Positions 43,743 to 54,495 of a stretch of 64,000 nucleotides of DNA are shown here, piece after piece; positions within the stretch are counted from its first letter, which is position 1; every line of letters starts with the position of its first letter. The position numbers and the translations under genes are program-made. Source of the DNA: Arsenophonus sp052171895 (GTDB lineage Bacteria > Pseudomonadota > Gammaproteobacteria > Enterobacterales > Enterobacteriaceae); the NCBI GenBank assembly GCA_052171895.1, contig JBQMRN010000004.1, positions 1-64,000 on the forward strand, written 5' to 3'. The notes beneath the pieces were generated by a model that saw only the letters and a list, made by a program, of their open reading frames with translations, had not been told where the DNA came from and searched no databases.

Positions 43743-45140
43743 CTACTTTTTCATACTACCTACCATATTTTCAGGCTGCACCCAATTATCAAACTCTTCG
43801 GCTGTTAAATAAGCAAGTTTTAATGCTGCTTCCTTAAGTGTTAATCCTTCTTTATGTGCTTTTTTGGCAATTTCAGCGCTTTTATCATAACCAATGTGTG
43901 TATTTAGCGCAGTAACTAACATTAATGATTCATGTAATAATTTATCTATCCTCTGGCGATTAGGCTCAATACCTTTAGCACAATGATCATTAAAACTAAA
44001 CATACCATCTGCTAATAAACGAATTGATTGTAAAAAATTATCAATAACCATAGGTTGGAAAACATTAAGTTCAAAATTACCTGATGCACCACCAATATTA
44101 ATAGCAACATCATTACCCATAACTTGAGCACAAATCATAGTTAATGCTTCAGATTGAGTTGGATTAACTTTTCCTGGCATTATTGAACTACCAGGCTCAT
44201 TTTCTGGGATTAGAATTTCACCAATTCCACAACGCGGACCTGACGCTAACCACCTTACATCATTAGCAATTTTCATTAATGAAGCTGCTAAACCTTTTAA
44301 AGCGCCATGGGCATGAACTAAAGCATCACATGTAGCTAAAGATTCAAATTTATTAGGCGAAGTGACAAATGGCTGGCCGGATAATTTTGCAATTTTACTG
44401 GCGACCTTAATGGCATATTCAGGATGGGTATTTAAACCAGTACCAACCGCCGTTCCGCCTAAGGCAAGTTCAGAAAGATGAGGAATACTCTCTTCGATAT
44501 GTCGGATATTATGAGCTAGCATTGCTCTCCACCCCGATATTTCTTGGCCTAATGTTAATGGTGTTGCATCTTGCAGATGGGTACGGCCGATTTTGATAAT
44601 ATCATTAAAAGCATCAGATTTTTGTTTAAACGTAGCTTCTAGTTCTTTTAATCTTGGTAACAGATGTTGATGTAAAGCAATAACAGCAGCTACATGTATT
44701 GCTGTTGGAAATACATCATTAGAACTCTGACTTTTATTTACGTCATCATTCGGGTGGATTAATCGTTTCTTCCCTCTTTTTCCGCCTAAAATTTCACTTG
44801 CTCTGTTCGCCAATACTTCATTTATATTCATATTAGTTTGCGTACCAGAACCCGTCTGCCAAATTGCTAATGGAAATTCAGCCATATGCTTATCCGCTAA
44901 GACTTCATCAGCAGCGGCGATAATAGCATTAGTCTTATCTTTGTCTAATAAACCTAAATCACTATTTACTTCAGCTGCTGCTTTTTTAGTTAATGCCAAT
45001 GCATGGATCAAGGCAACGGGGATTTTTTCTACTGAGATATGAAAATATTCTAGCGAACGTTGTGTTTGAGCGCCCCATAGCCTATCTGCTGGGACTTTAA
45101 TTTCACCCATTGAGTCTGTTTCAATACGATATTCTGACAT
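43743..45140 (-). CDS. fumC: Class II fumarate hydratase FumC
   Basis: Iron-independent fumarase of the TCA cycle (fumarate to L-malate). The 465-residue product is colinear with E. coli FumC (467 aa): RIETDSMGEIKVPADRLWGA, TGSGTQTNMNINEVLANRA, HPNDDVNKSQSSNDVFPTA, GRTHLQDATPLTLGQEISGW, TAVGTGLNTHPEYA and the fumarase signature GSSIMPGKVNPTQSEAL. The ATG at 45140 (MSEYRIE) has an AAGGAG ribosome site about ten bases upstream; the longer in-frame extension upstream is not supported. In E. coli fumA lies directly upstream between fumC and manA; here that place is filled by an IS nest, so FumC may be the only fumarase of this region. Confidence 0.96.
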   Translation of the reverse strand: MSEYRIETDSMGEIKVPADRLWGAQTQRSLEYFHISVEKIPVALIHALALTKKAAAEVNSDLGLLDKDKTNAIIAAADEVLADKHMAEFPLAIWQTGSGTQTNMNINEVLANRASEILGGKRGKKRLIHPNDDVNKSQSSNDVFPTAIHVAAVIALHQHLLPRLKELEATFKQKSDAFNDIIKIGRTHLQDATPLTLGQEISGWRAMLAHNIRHIEESIPHLSELALGGTAVGTGLNTHPEYAIKVASKIAKLSGQPFVTSPNKFESLATCDALVHAHGALKGLAASLMKIANDVRWLASGPRCGIGEILIPENEPGSSIMPGKVNPTQSEALTMICAQVMGNDVAINIGGASGNFELNVFQPMVIDNFLQSIRLLADGMFSFNDHCAKGIEPNRQRIDKLLHESLMLVTALNTHIGYDKSAEIAKKAHKEGLTLKEAALKLAYLTAEEFDNWVQPENMVGSMKK

Positions 45141-46125
45141 TATAGTTATCTCCTTTAGCATAAAGTAATTAGATATAAATAATCCATCTTTACAGATAAA
45201 CTGATTGTACTTTGAAATCATGTACTATTTTTAATTTAAAATATGATAGATAAGCAAGTTTATTGCATTAGATGTCACTTCTATGAATATAGTATGGTTT
45301 GTTTTATTAAATAATTAGGTTTAACTTTTAACTAATCTTTCATTGACAGTAATGGAGTTTTATTATTCAATACTGATTAGGGACAAATCCTGATTTGTAG
45401 AGCTAAACATATCGATGCGGAGTAATCTCAAGCTCTTTATCAGAATTGAAATGATGGCTTTCCATATATTCTATGCGCCCATTAAATCGCTAGACCATAC
45501 GATTTATTTAATGATGCCTCGGCTGGCTAAATCGGTGTTTTATAGCAATCTCTGTACACAAATGCTAGAATTTCTATTTTTCCACTGGCTGAACGTTTTG
45601 CAGATCGAAAAGGCGGTCTGTAAATTCTTTGTCATTTTCTGTAAATACCAGATGGATAGCCATGGGACATGCTTGGTTAAGATCAGATAAGAAGCGTCGA
45701 GTATTAGCCGGGTCTTGGCCTTGTAAAGACAGATAAAACCAATCGAAATGACGAAGAGCGCGATCTATATCTAAGAAAAGATATAGGTCGTGAAGTTTCG
45801 TTTGGCATTTATGGAAGATATTTCATATCTCCGTGAAGATAACCAAGCTCGTATCTTTTAAACGCTTTATACTTCTGTTCGAGAGGGGGCCTGTCTTTCC
45901 CCCCTCCCTTATTTCATTCAAATTCCCTCTCTAGGTGCCTACATAAACAGCGATTCAGGCCAGATTTTGAGGATACAAATACTACTGTGTTTAGAAATTT
46001 GCATATAATTGCTAGCAAATCGTCCAGATGGAGAAAAAGTTTTTCACAGGAAAACAATTATGGCTTCCTGAGCTTGCGACATGGTCCGTCGGCAAACGAG
46101 ATGGGAATGATGGCTTTTATTATCA

Positions 46126-48615
46126 GGCCATCTTGGCAAAGGTTATTTTTGTAGAAATTCATTATACTGTATGAAGGATTTTCGCTATAGATGTTGCCAT
46201 AAAAGTTATTAGTAAATCTAGTCTATAGCGGATCAGGGGTTCCGCTCTAATGTTTTGTGAATCTGTTCTCTATTTTTAAATTTGACGTTGTTTATTAAAT
46301 AGAGCTTAAGCAGGTTAAATACCCCTCCCTTTCTATCGGTTTCAGCTTTTTTAAGTAGACTGGTAGCAGCTTAAATAGCATTAAAAGGGTCGTTTTTCTC
46401 AAAGCATAGTTTTGTGCATCGCCTTGGGGGGAGAGCCTCACTGTCGCAAAATCCGATTAAATCGGATTCGTTGTTCTTATTGACGGGCAAGTGCTATGAC
46501 GGGAAGTTGTAGAATGGCAGCATTTTCTTAATTTTCTCCAGCTTCTTCATGACTGCAAGATATTTCGCTGAAAAGCTTTCCAACAAAATATCAAGGGATT
46601 TTAGCTGCATTATGGCTTTCTGCTAGCCATGACCTTCCGCAACTCAGCCTTAACTTTTAGTTGCATGCCTTTTGGAAGTTGAAGTCCAGGACATTAGCTA
46701 TTTTATGTACCCAACAGCGTTTCTGCTGCTTGCCTGTCCGGGAATATCTTTGGCATTACATTCCAAAAACCAAGGGCACCGTCGTCTCCACTAGCAAGCC
46801 TTGGTGATACGCTTAATCCACGCCGCTCGTAGCCAATTGAGAAGTTAGGCCCAGTTTGCTTATAACTTTCGATAATCATCTCCAACCGCAACAAGTTCCT
46901 TAAGTCCATGCTCAGTGAGATCGATAATGAGCAGCAAGCAAAGGTGATCATCTTGCCTGACAGGATTGTATATGCCATCAGCCAAGAAATAAAGGTAGCG
47001 CGTATCGCTTAATTTATGCAGGGAACTCATTGCCTCTGCTCTTTAAGTCATTGATGTTTTATTCTGCTGATGCTACTGGCATAGAGACCATATATTTTTC
47101 ACTGAAAAGCAAAGGGCTTGGCAGGGGTTCTCGTGAAAATCACTGCTGGAAGTGGGTCCTCCACCCTCGCAGGTACAAGGCATGGGGTAGCAACCTCTTC
47201 GAGGTTTTTTGCATGCTTCATATAAGGTGGTAGGCAACAACCTGTTGAAGTATATTCCGTTGCCGCTGTAATATCCTTGATCTTAGGCACTTAATCTCAC
47301 AACATCGCTAATAGCAGTCTGTATAGTTCACTCTACCAAATAATTCTTACGGATGACGGGATGATTATGCCCACGGCAAACAAGGCGGCGTTCAGCATGT
47401 TGTCACAGTATGGGCTTTGAGCTCAGCCTCAACTGCGGTAGCTATATGAGCTACCTGGCAGTATTACGGATGAGTTTATGCAAGGATAAAAGGTAATACC
47501 TGATTTCGCGGATACTTGTAGGGTAGATTTTTCATTGTATATCATCTCTCTGATGTTGAAGTCATCCACGAAATCAATCATCGCAGGATACGGGTACCAT
47601 CTTCGAAACTCCATAGAGTGTAAATGAGTATAACTCATGCCATGAAAAAGCAAACAGTTATACAGATCAAAGAAATTTTTTTTCTTATTTCTTGCTAGCA
47701 TAAAGTTACATCTCATTAGTTAGCTCGGCAACAATCTGTCGGATGATCTGTAGATTCATACATTAAATAACTCATTCCACTTTATTTCTGTCTATATTCT
47801 CATAGTGAGCATATTATCCGATTGGGATATTCATTATGGTTACAGGGATATCGTTGCAAAATCCATGATTCCAGAAAAACATTGAACAATCTTACTGGAA
47901 GTCCTCTAGTGAAATTACATCACAAGGATAAATGATTTAGTTATCTGGGATGTATGTTGAATAGCTTGATTTTACAGGAGTCAGTGAAACAAACAGGCAT
48001 TAATTTAAAAACAGCGTTTATATAGTGGTGTCATTACATTACTTGTTTCATCGGCGAGAGCTAAGATAAATGCAGTAAGTGGTATTGTTGAAGTCGACGG
48101 ATATTTTTCATAAATCCTTTAAATGGGATCTTTTATATTCTAGATAGGAAAAGTTAGAAAACATAGGATATGAAGAAATAAAAGGAAAGAACGAATCGCG
48201 GTCTTAATTGCCAGAGATCGACAGGGTCATATGTAAGCAATAAGATTCTTGAAAAGTTTAATGCAGAGTATGTTACCTGTTTTCTTGAGCCGATCATCGA
48301 TAAAGAGTCCCTCCTTTACTCAGATGGAGCTAAATGATATGAAACCTTTGCTAGCGAGCATGAAATTAGTCACCATCGCTTAATAATGTTGGATAATTAG
48401 AGAGTTATTGCCAAGGAGGACTTCCAGATTTAAAATCTGAACATTTATATCAGCCGATTAAAAGGATAGGTAAGTAGATTCCATAGTGTAGGGTCGTTTT
48501 ATTTACCAAATTATCTGGCCTGGAGAAGATTGTTTAAAACCAATCACAAGAATTGAAATACAGACATAGTTATAAATTACTCTGCGAAAAAATAATAATC
48601 TTTGCTAACATAAGG
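46126..48615 (+). mobile_element. IS1595-family element split by IS256
   Basis: Plus-strand IS1595, parts 46126-46202 and 47635-48615. Left terminus ggccatcttggc; right end near aacataagg. The body downstream of the IS256 shows RCKIHDSRKTLNNLTGSPL-like and LKTAFI-like stretches, broken. It sits in IS481 at the same site as the IS1595 copies at 22658 and 30340, but in the opposite orientation relative to its IS481. Confidence 0.83.
46203..47634 (-). mobile_element. IS256-family element, copy 8, innermost of the nest
   Basis: Minus-strand IS256 remnant inside an IS1595. Flanking repeat tgccataaa (46194-46202) against tgccatgaa (47637-47645) marks the target duplication; both correspond to the IS1595 text tgccatgaaaaagc. 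Protein pieces (46703-46978) include YERRGLSVSPRLASGDDGALG and FWNVMPKIFPD, typical of IS256 transposases. Confidence 0.86.
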
Positions 48616-48910
48616 TAATCATTAAGATCATTTTGTTTTTGCCATTTTTTAGCAACGATAAGTTCGGATATACCATAACGCTTAGCCAAAGTATATGCAG
48701 GGTATTTGCTTCTCTGAATAACAACTCTGATTTTAGGTATTATAGTTGCTTGACGATGGAGCCTCATCATCAATGATATTTTGCTCTTAACTATATCCAT
48801 CAGTAGCCATCTTACCATGAATAAAGATGTGTAACTAGAGTCTATATAATGATCTTCTAGCAAGTGATTACAGTTAAAAATAAATTTTTATCAATTAAAA
48901 ATAGTATAAT

Positions 48911-50086
48911 ATGTTTAAGATGATTAATAGTATTCAATACTATGACTGGGGCAGTAAAGATGCCCTAACTAAGCTTTACCATATCAAAAATCCTCAGCAT
49001 TTACCGATGGCTGAATTATGGATGGGAGCACATCCTAAAGCCAGTTCAATTGTTGAAGATTTTAATACCAAGCAAAAAATATTATTAGATAAACTAATAG
49101 CAAGTGATCCAACATATTATCTCGGTGAAAAAATTGCCAAAAAATTTCATCGATTACCGTTTTTATTCAAAGTTCTCTGTGCAGAAAAACCACTTTCAAT
49201 TCAAGTGCACCCAGATAAAATTAGTGCTGAAATTGGGTTTAAGCGTGAAAACGCAGCTGGGATTGCCCTTGATTATCCAAATCGTAATTATAAAGACGAT
49301 AATCATAAGCCTGAATTAATTTATGCTTTAACCCCTTTCAAAGCGCTTAATTCTTTTCGCCCTTTAAAAGAAATCGCTAATTTATTTCTGCCGATTGCCG
49401 AAACTTCACCAATTATTCAACTATTTTTAAATACCCCAACAGAAGCTTTACTGGCACAACTTTTTAATCATTTATTAAGCATGAGCACAAGAGAAAAGCA
49501 ACTGCTATTTACAGCTTTAAAAGCTGTTCTACAGAAAGAAAAAAGGGAACCTTGGAACACGATAAAAAAAATGCTGCCACTATACCCTGACGATAATGGA
49601 TTATTTGTACCATTGTTATTAAATATTATTGAATTACAACCAGGTGAGTCAATGTTTCTCTATGTCAGAACGCCGCATGCCTATATTCAAGGTGTCGGAT
49701 TAGAAGTAATGGCTAATTCTGACAATGTACTACGTGCGGGATTAACTAACAAACATATTGATATTGGTGAATTATTGGCTAATTTAGATTTCATTGCAAA
49801 ACCCTGCAATTCATTATTGCTACAACCAAATATACGCGATAATGAATTTTGTTATCCCATTCCGATAGATGATTTTGCTTTTTCCTTATATCTAGTTATT
49901 AATCAATTAACTACAATATTAAACAGTTCAGCAACGATTTTATTTTGTGTTGAAGGTAATATATCTATCACCTCAGAAAATCAAACTGTCGATATTTTAT
50001 CTGGAGAATCTATATTTATATCCGCATCTGAAAAACAAATTTTTCTTAATGGAAAAGGTAAACTGGCCAGAGTTTTTAACTATTAG
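48911..50086 (+). CDS. manA: Mannose-6-phosphate isomerase ManA
   Basis: Zinc enzyme interconverting fructose 6-phosphate and mannose 6-phosphate, for mannose use and GDP-mannose supply. The 391-residue product equals E. coli ManA in length: MINSIQYYDWGSKDALT, PMAELWMGAHPKASS, LPFLFKVLCAEKPLSIQVHPDK (zinc ligands Gln and His), NHKPELIYALTPF (Glu), RTPHAYIQGVGLEVMANSDN (His) and the C-terminal VEGNISITS and ESIFISASE parts. The ATG at 48911 matches the E. coli start; another ATG three codons on is possible. The IS481 end lies only about 60 bases upstream, so the native promoter may be replaced. Probably functional. Confidence 0.95.
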   Translation: MFKMINSIQYYDWGSKDALTKLYHIKNPQHLPMAELWMGAHPKASSIVEDFNTKQKILLDKLIASDPTYYLGEKIAKKFHRLPFLFKVLCAEKPLSIQVHPDKISAEIGFKRENAAGIALDYPNRNYKDDNHKPELIYALTPFKALNSFRPLKEIANLFLPIAETSPIIQLFLNTPTEALLAQLFNHLLSMSTREKQLLFTALKAVLQKEKREPWNTIKKMLPLYPDDNGLFVPLLLNIIELQPGESMFLYVRTPHAYIQGVGLEVMANSDNVLRAGLTNKHIDIGELLANLDFIAKPCNSLLLQPNIRDNEFCYPIPIDDFAFSLYLVINQLTTILNSSATILFCVEGNISITSENQTVDILSGESIFISASEKQIFLNGKGKLARVFNY

Positions 50087-50119
50087 AAAAAATTAAAATA
50101 CATCCAAAGCTTATATATA

Positions 50120-51414
50120 GAATTATTAGTACACCTGGTGTATGCCGGTTAGGCTATGTGTTATACTCTGATGCTTCGTAAATCTGTTTCCTATCCTAAA
50201 ATTAGACGTTGTTTATCAGGAGGGTTAAGCTAAAATCCTCTTAGCCGGTTCCAGCTTTTTTGAGCAGACTGTAGTAGCTTAAATAGCCTTGAAATGGTTC
50301 TTTTTTTTGAACAACAATTCTTTTTGGCGTGTCTGCTGTGTAGCCTTACTGTCGGAAAATTCGATGCACAATTGGCTTCATGGTTCTTATTGATCCCCAG
50401 TAGTGCGCTGATGGGAAGTAGTAAAATGCAAGCAGTTCTTTTCTCGATCTTTCTTCAGTTTCTTCATCTCTGCAGGATACTCGTTGAAAACTTTGCTAAC
50501 AAAACATCAAGGGCTTTATTCCCTGGATCATGCCTTTCCGCTAGCCAGAACCTCCCTGCAACTTTACCCTTAACTTTTAGTGCATCTTTTTGAAGTGAAG
50601 GCAGCACATTAGCTGTTTTTTGTACCTAATAGCATTCGTTGGTGCTTCGTATCCGGGAATATCTTTTCCATTGCATCCCAAAAACTAAGGACACAGTATT
50701 CTCTAGCAAGCCTGGAAGATACGGTTAAGCAAGGAGCTCTCGTAGGCTATTGAGAAGTTGGGCCAAGTTTCCTTCTAACTCTCAATAAGTATCTTAAAAC
50801 ACAACTAGCTCCTTACCTCCATGTTTAGCGACGCCAATAAATAATCAACATGAAAAGGCGATCATCTTGCCTGACAGAAGACAGATATATGGCATAACCC
50901 CAGAAATAAACGTAACGTATATCGCTTAAATCATGCAAGCCATGCCTATGCTCTTCAAGCCATTGCTGTTTTAGTCTGTTGATGGGGTACTGGAGAGAGA
51001 GCATCTAGTTTTTCAACGAGATGCGCCACCTGATCTTTATAAAATCACAGCTGGATATGCCTTGCAGCTACAGCTATGATATAGTGAACTCTTCTCCGCT
51101 TTTTACACGTTTTAGATAATGCAGTACTAACCAGCTGTTGAAGCATATTCCGTTGCCGCTGCAATCCCATGACATTAGGAGGCACTTTAATTTCAATATT
51201 TCGTTAATACCAGTTTGTATAGTTCGGTGTGGTAAATAACCATTAGTGATGAAGTTTATGGAATGGATCAGAGGCAATATCTGGTTTCACAGATATTTGT
51301 AGGGTAGATTTTTCATGGCATATCATCTCTCTGTTGTTGAAATCCTTCACGGAATCAATTAGCAGGATACGCCATCTTCTCTGAAATAGCATATACACCA
51401 AAATGAGCCTAACT
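50120..51414 (-). mobile_element. IS256-family element, copy 9 (dead)
   Basis: Minus-strand IS256 remnant. Terminal repeats aattattag on the left and gagcctaact on the right. Transposase in pieces; no clear target duplication remains. Starts about 33 bases after the manA stop. Confidence 0.8.
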
Positions 51415-52021
51415 TCAATCAAGCAAAGTAGAGTGGCACATCGACGTTATATATTGAAGGATTATCCAATAAGCTAATAAAGCTTGTAATCTATTCCTAG
51501 TGGGATACAAAACGTTCTGATCTTCAATATCAGCTCGGGTTAAATAACATTTGATCTATTATGAATAGCATAAATTGAAAAACTACCTTCCCCCCCCCCC
51601 ACTCCAAAAAGTTGAATCATATGACTTTGGCAAACCGCCGAGAATAATTATTTCGAAGCAATTGTTTCAAATAATGTTGAATAACCTAAATGCCCTCAAG
51701 GAGTAACAATTTCCCTCGAAATTACAATGATAATTTACTGGCCTTTTTATACTGCTGTGCTCTTTAATCATACTAACTCAACAATACGACTTTAATCAAA
51801 GCAACGCGATCTACCTGTTAATATAGTTATTCCTAATTTTATCACTAAAGTTTGGCTGATTATCATCATGCTTCTGCCATTAACTTCTCTATAAGAATAA
51901 AAATTTAGTCAATGACTTTACTAAGTAAGAAGCATTATGCCAAGTGACACATAATACAATTTTAATAAATTGTTTTTTTTATAACAGCTGTAAAACAATA
52001 TAAGCTATAAATTAATTACAA
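51415..52021. other. AT-rich region, no recognisable gene
   Basis: Between an IS256 and the crl remnant. No convincing reading frame or homologue on either strand. Contains a run of eleven C bases at 51590-51600, striking in such AT-rich DNA. Probably decayed chromosomal sequence. Confidence 0.5.
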
Positions 52022-54440
52022 TCATTTTATGGCAATGGGGGTTAATGTTAACTTAAATGTATTAAGTAATACACTTAAACATTCATGGAATTCTTGCAAT
52101 GTCTTTTCAAGCAACTTGATTGTTGGTTAGGAAATTGAATCACTCTTTAAGTGAATAGCAAAAGCTATGCTTTATTCCTAATAAAGAGATAAAATCACTT
52201 TACTGAGTTTATTGTAAGTAAAGTTTTATCGGATGTCTATTTTTTTGACCTAATGCACTAATTTTAGAGAGATTAACCATATGGTGGCTAAGTTTAATAA
52301 GTATTAGTTTTTTATTTTATACATTATTTCTGAGAAGAAATCCGTTGCCTGTTTGTCAAGTTGAGTGTTGATAAAAAGTAGCTGTCGGCAACATAGAATG
52401 TATTTTTACGGATCTATGCATAGGAATCCTTTCATTAAAGGAGTGAACCATGATTTTTTTTGTTTTTTGCAAACCTCGTCATTTCCGCACATTTATACAC
52501 CTTCGATAATAAGCTGTCTCGTTTATGATTCGAAAAGAAATCATAGTAACGCAGCATCTTAAAATGCTTAGCAGGAATATGGCTATATAACGCTCGATCA
52601 TCTCTTTTTACGTTAAGGGTTTGCTGCAGATACTGCTTAGTTTGGTGGTCGTCATAGTAATGATGCCCAACTCCCATCGCGGTAATGCTGCAGTTTTGAT
52701 ACGGATATCAGGGAGCGTATAAGGTAGCTGCCAGAAGTATTTTAGGCTATCCCAGACCTCTTTTATCTTTTTACCGAAGTGCACTTTCTAGTAACGTCCG
52801 TACTGTCCCTTCAGGTAACGCTGCCACTGCTTCCTGGCGCGGATATAGCCCAAAAAGACTATAGGAATGACTACTTTAATTTATAAGGTCATAGCTGTAG
52901 CTCAGTAATTGGATGAATAAGGCCTTCGCACTCGCTAGATTTTAAACTGCTTTTTTTTGAAGAAGAGTTCACAGCATACAGCATCTTTAATATCCAGACC
53001 GCTAAACGGGGGGTGACCTAGACATGAAGATGCGGATGTTGATTGAGTTGTCGACCATAAGTGTGCAAGGCACAGAAGATAGCAATTTTAATACCCTGCT
53101 TGTATATGCCCTACTGCAGCATACCGCTGTAGGGGCGCAAAATAGAGCATTAAGTTGCGGCCAGTTTATTGTTAGAAAAAGGCTAAAGAAGATGCAGCAT
53201 AGTGAAAGTAATGTGTTCTGAGTCGCAGTCGGGTAAAATATGAAGCTGCTGTGCTGTCACTTCTCGCTAGCTTTTAAAGCCAGGTGAACTGTAGCTTTTT
53301 TTAACTTACATGTTTGCTAGAAAAAACGGATGTGTAAATGTTTAGGAAAGGCACAGCAGTAGCGCTAGGACAATACCCCAGATGGCACAAGTGAGGCAGG
53401 TGTAAGTATTCCGCTTGACAAGATAGACGGGTCCAGGAATTGACACTTTTACCGTATTTTTTTAAGAAAATTATTGCAGCCGTTATCAATGGTGAAAAAG
53501 CAATTTAGTTGTGGTGGTGGATATACATCTGGATAAATTACCACTCTGGCTATTTTGCCAGAGAAATAGAAATCATCATCCTGTCCGTATTCGTTAGGTC
53601 TATCTGCCTAGTTATCTTTGTGTTTGTGCAAATTGGTGAAGGAAATGGGGTTATCCCCCTAGTTCCCTATAGGTGATGATAGGTGATGAATTCATCTGCA
53701 AGCATACTTTGAGTTATTTCTCCCTCAATGCAGTTATATCCAGCGTCATCGGCTTGGCTTTGGCTAAGTTGCTTAAAACCATAAATAATCATTAGTAAGA
53801 AGCGGATGATACTTACGTATCAAGAAAAAATTGGAGATTGAAGTTTGACGCATTGCTTGTATGGCTTCTTTTTGGATATAAGAAAAATTTAGTCAGTCTC
53901 TTATCATTAATTTCGGGAGGAAGATCATAAAGCGCTTCGGATAAACAGGCAATGTAACACGTGAATTTGCATGTTGTCTTTTTGATTTACTCGGTTTCTG
54001 ATTTATAGGAGGCTTATTCTAAGTTATCTCTGGATGAATTCCTAAAAATTAAGATCTTGCAGAGTATAAAACAGTACTCAGATCATGAAAATACCACCCA
54101 CAGAAGCAACGTAGCTCACACAATAGCGAGGTACGTTCTAATGTTTGATTTGTTAATTTCGATATGCTGCCAATTACCAATTTTATTAAACATACCTAAT
54201 TTGTAATTATATATAAATCTATTAAGTTTTTGTCTTAATTCTAACCAATATCTCAAAATTCACGCTTTTCTAGAGCAAATTTTGCATTAACATAAATACC
54301 AAGGCACTGGCACTCTAAAAAAAAGAGATCATCCTGATATTAAGATTCGCGGATAATAAGATCATTACCTGGTAAAATGCTTTAATAATTTACTTTTAGA
54401 ATAATTTACAGTTAAAGCAATAATAAGGATCTCCTTGTTC
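52022..54440 (-). pseudogene. crl: crl pseudogene split by IS91
   Basis: Crl assists sigma-S binding to RNA polymerase. Minus-strand parts lie on both sides of an IS91. On the right (54139-54440): YSKSKLLKHFT, DDLFFLECQCLGIYVNAKFALEK and KLGMFNKIGNWQHIEIN. On the left (52022-52118): KLLEKTLQEFHECLSVLLNT and FKLTLTPIAIK, matching the Crl C-terminus (LEHTLREFHEKLRELL). An AAGGAG ribosome site is preserved but the start codon reads ATT or TTG. Stops in the middle. Next to frsA and gpt as in E. coli. Confidence 0.85.
52119..54138 (-). mobile_element. IS91-family element in crl (dead)
   Basis: About 2.02 kb minus-strand IS91 remnant. The transposase C-terminal block at 52435-52677 reads HHYYDDHQTKQYLQQTLNVK, HIPAKHFKMLRYYDF, SLLSKVYKCAE. 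The central block (about 53000-53250, minus) reads TMLHLL.PFSNN. The 3' (oriIS) end abuts CAAG of crl (minus strand; 52115-52118), and the 5' end begins GAAC. Removing it rejoins crl exactly. Confidence 0.85.
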
Positions 54441-54495
54441 TTAAGGTACCTTTTTAGTAAATAAGGAAAAATAATTAAGTAATCACAACAATTAT

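Larger units (their letters stand above)
45289..48849 (-). mobile_element. IS481 copy e, outer shell of a triple IS nest
   Basis: Minus-strand IS481 in two parts, 45289-46125 and 48616-48849. The N-terminal part reads LMMRLHRQATIIPKIRVVIQ, YTLAKRYGISELIVAKKWQ (48570-48770), the helix-turn-helix of the IS481 transposase. The outer ends match other copies (tagtatgg, ctatataat). Interrupted by an IS1595, itself interrupted by an IS256. The nest separates fumC and manA. Confidence 0.85.
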
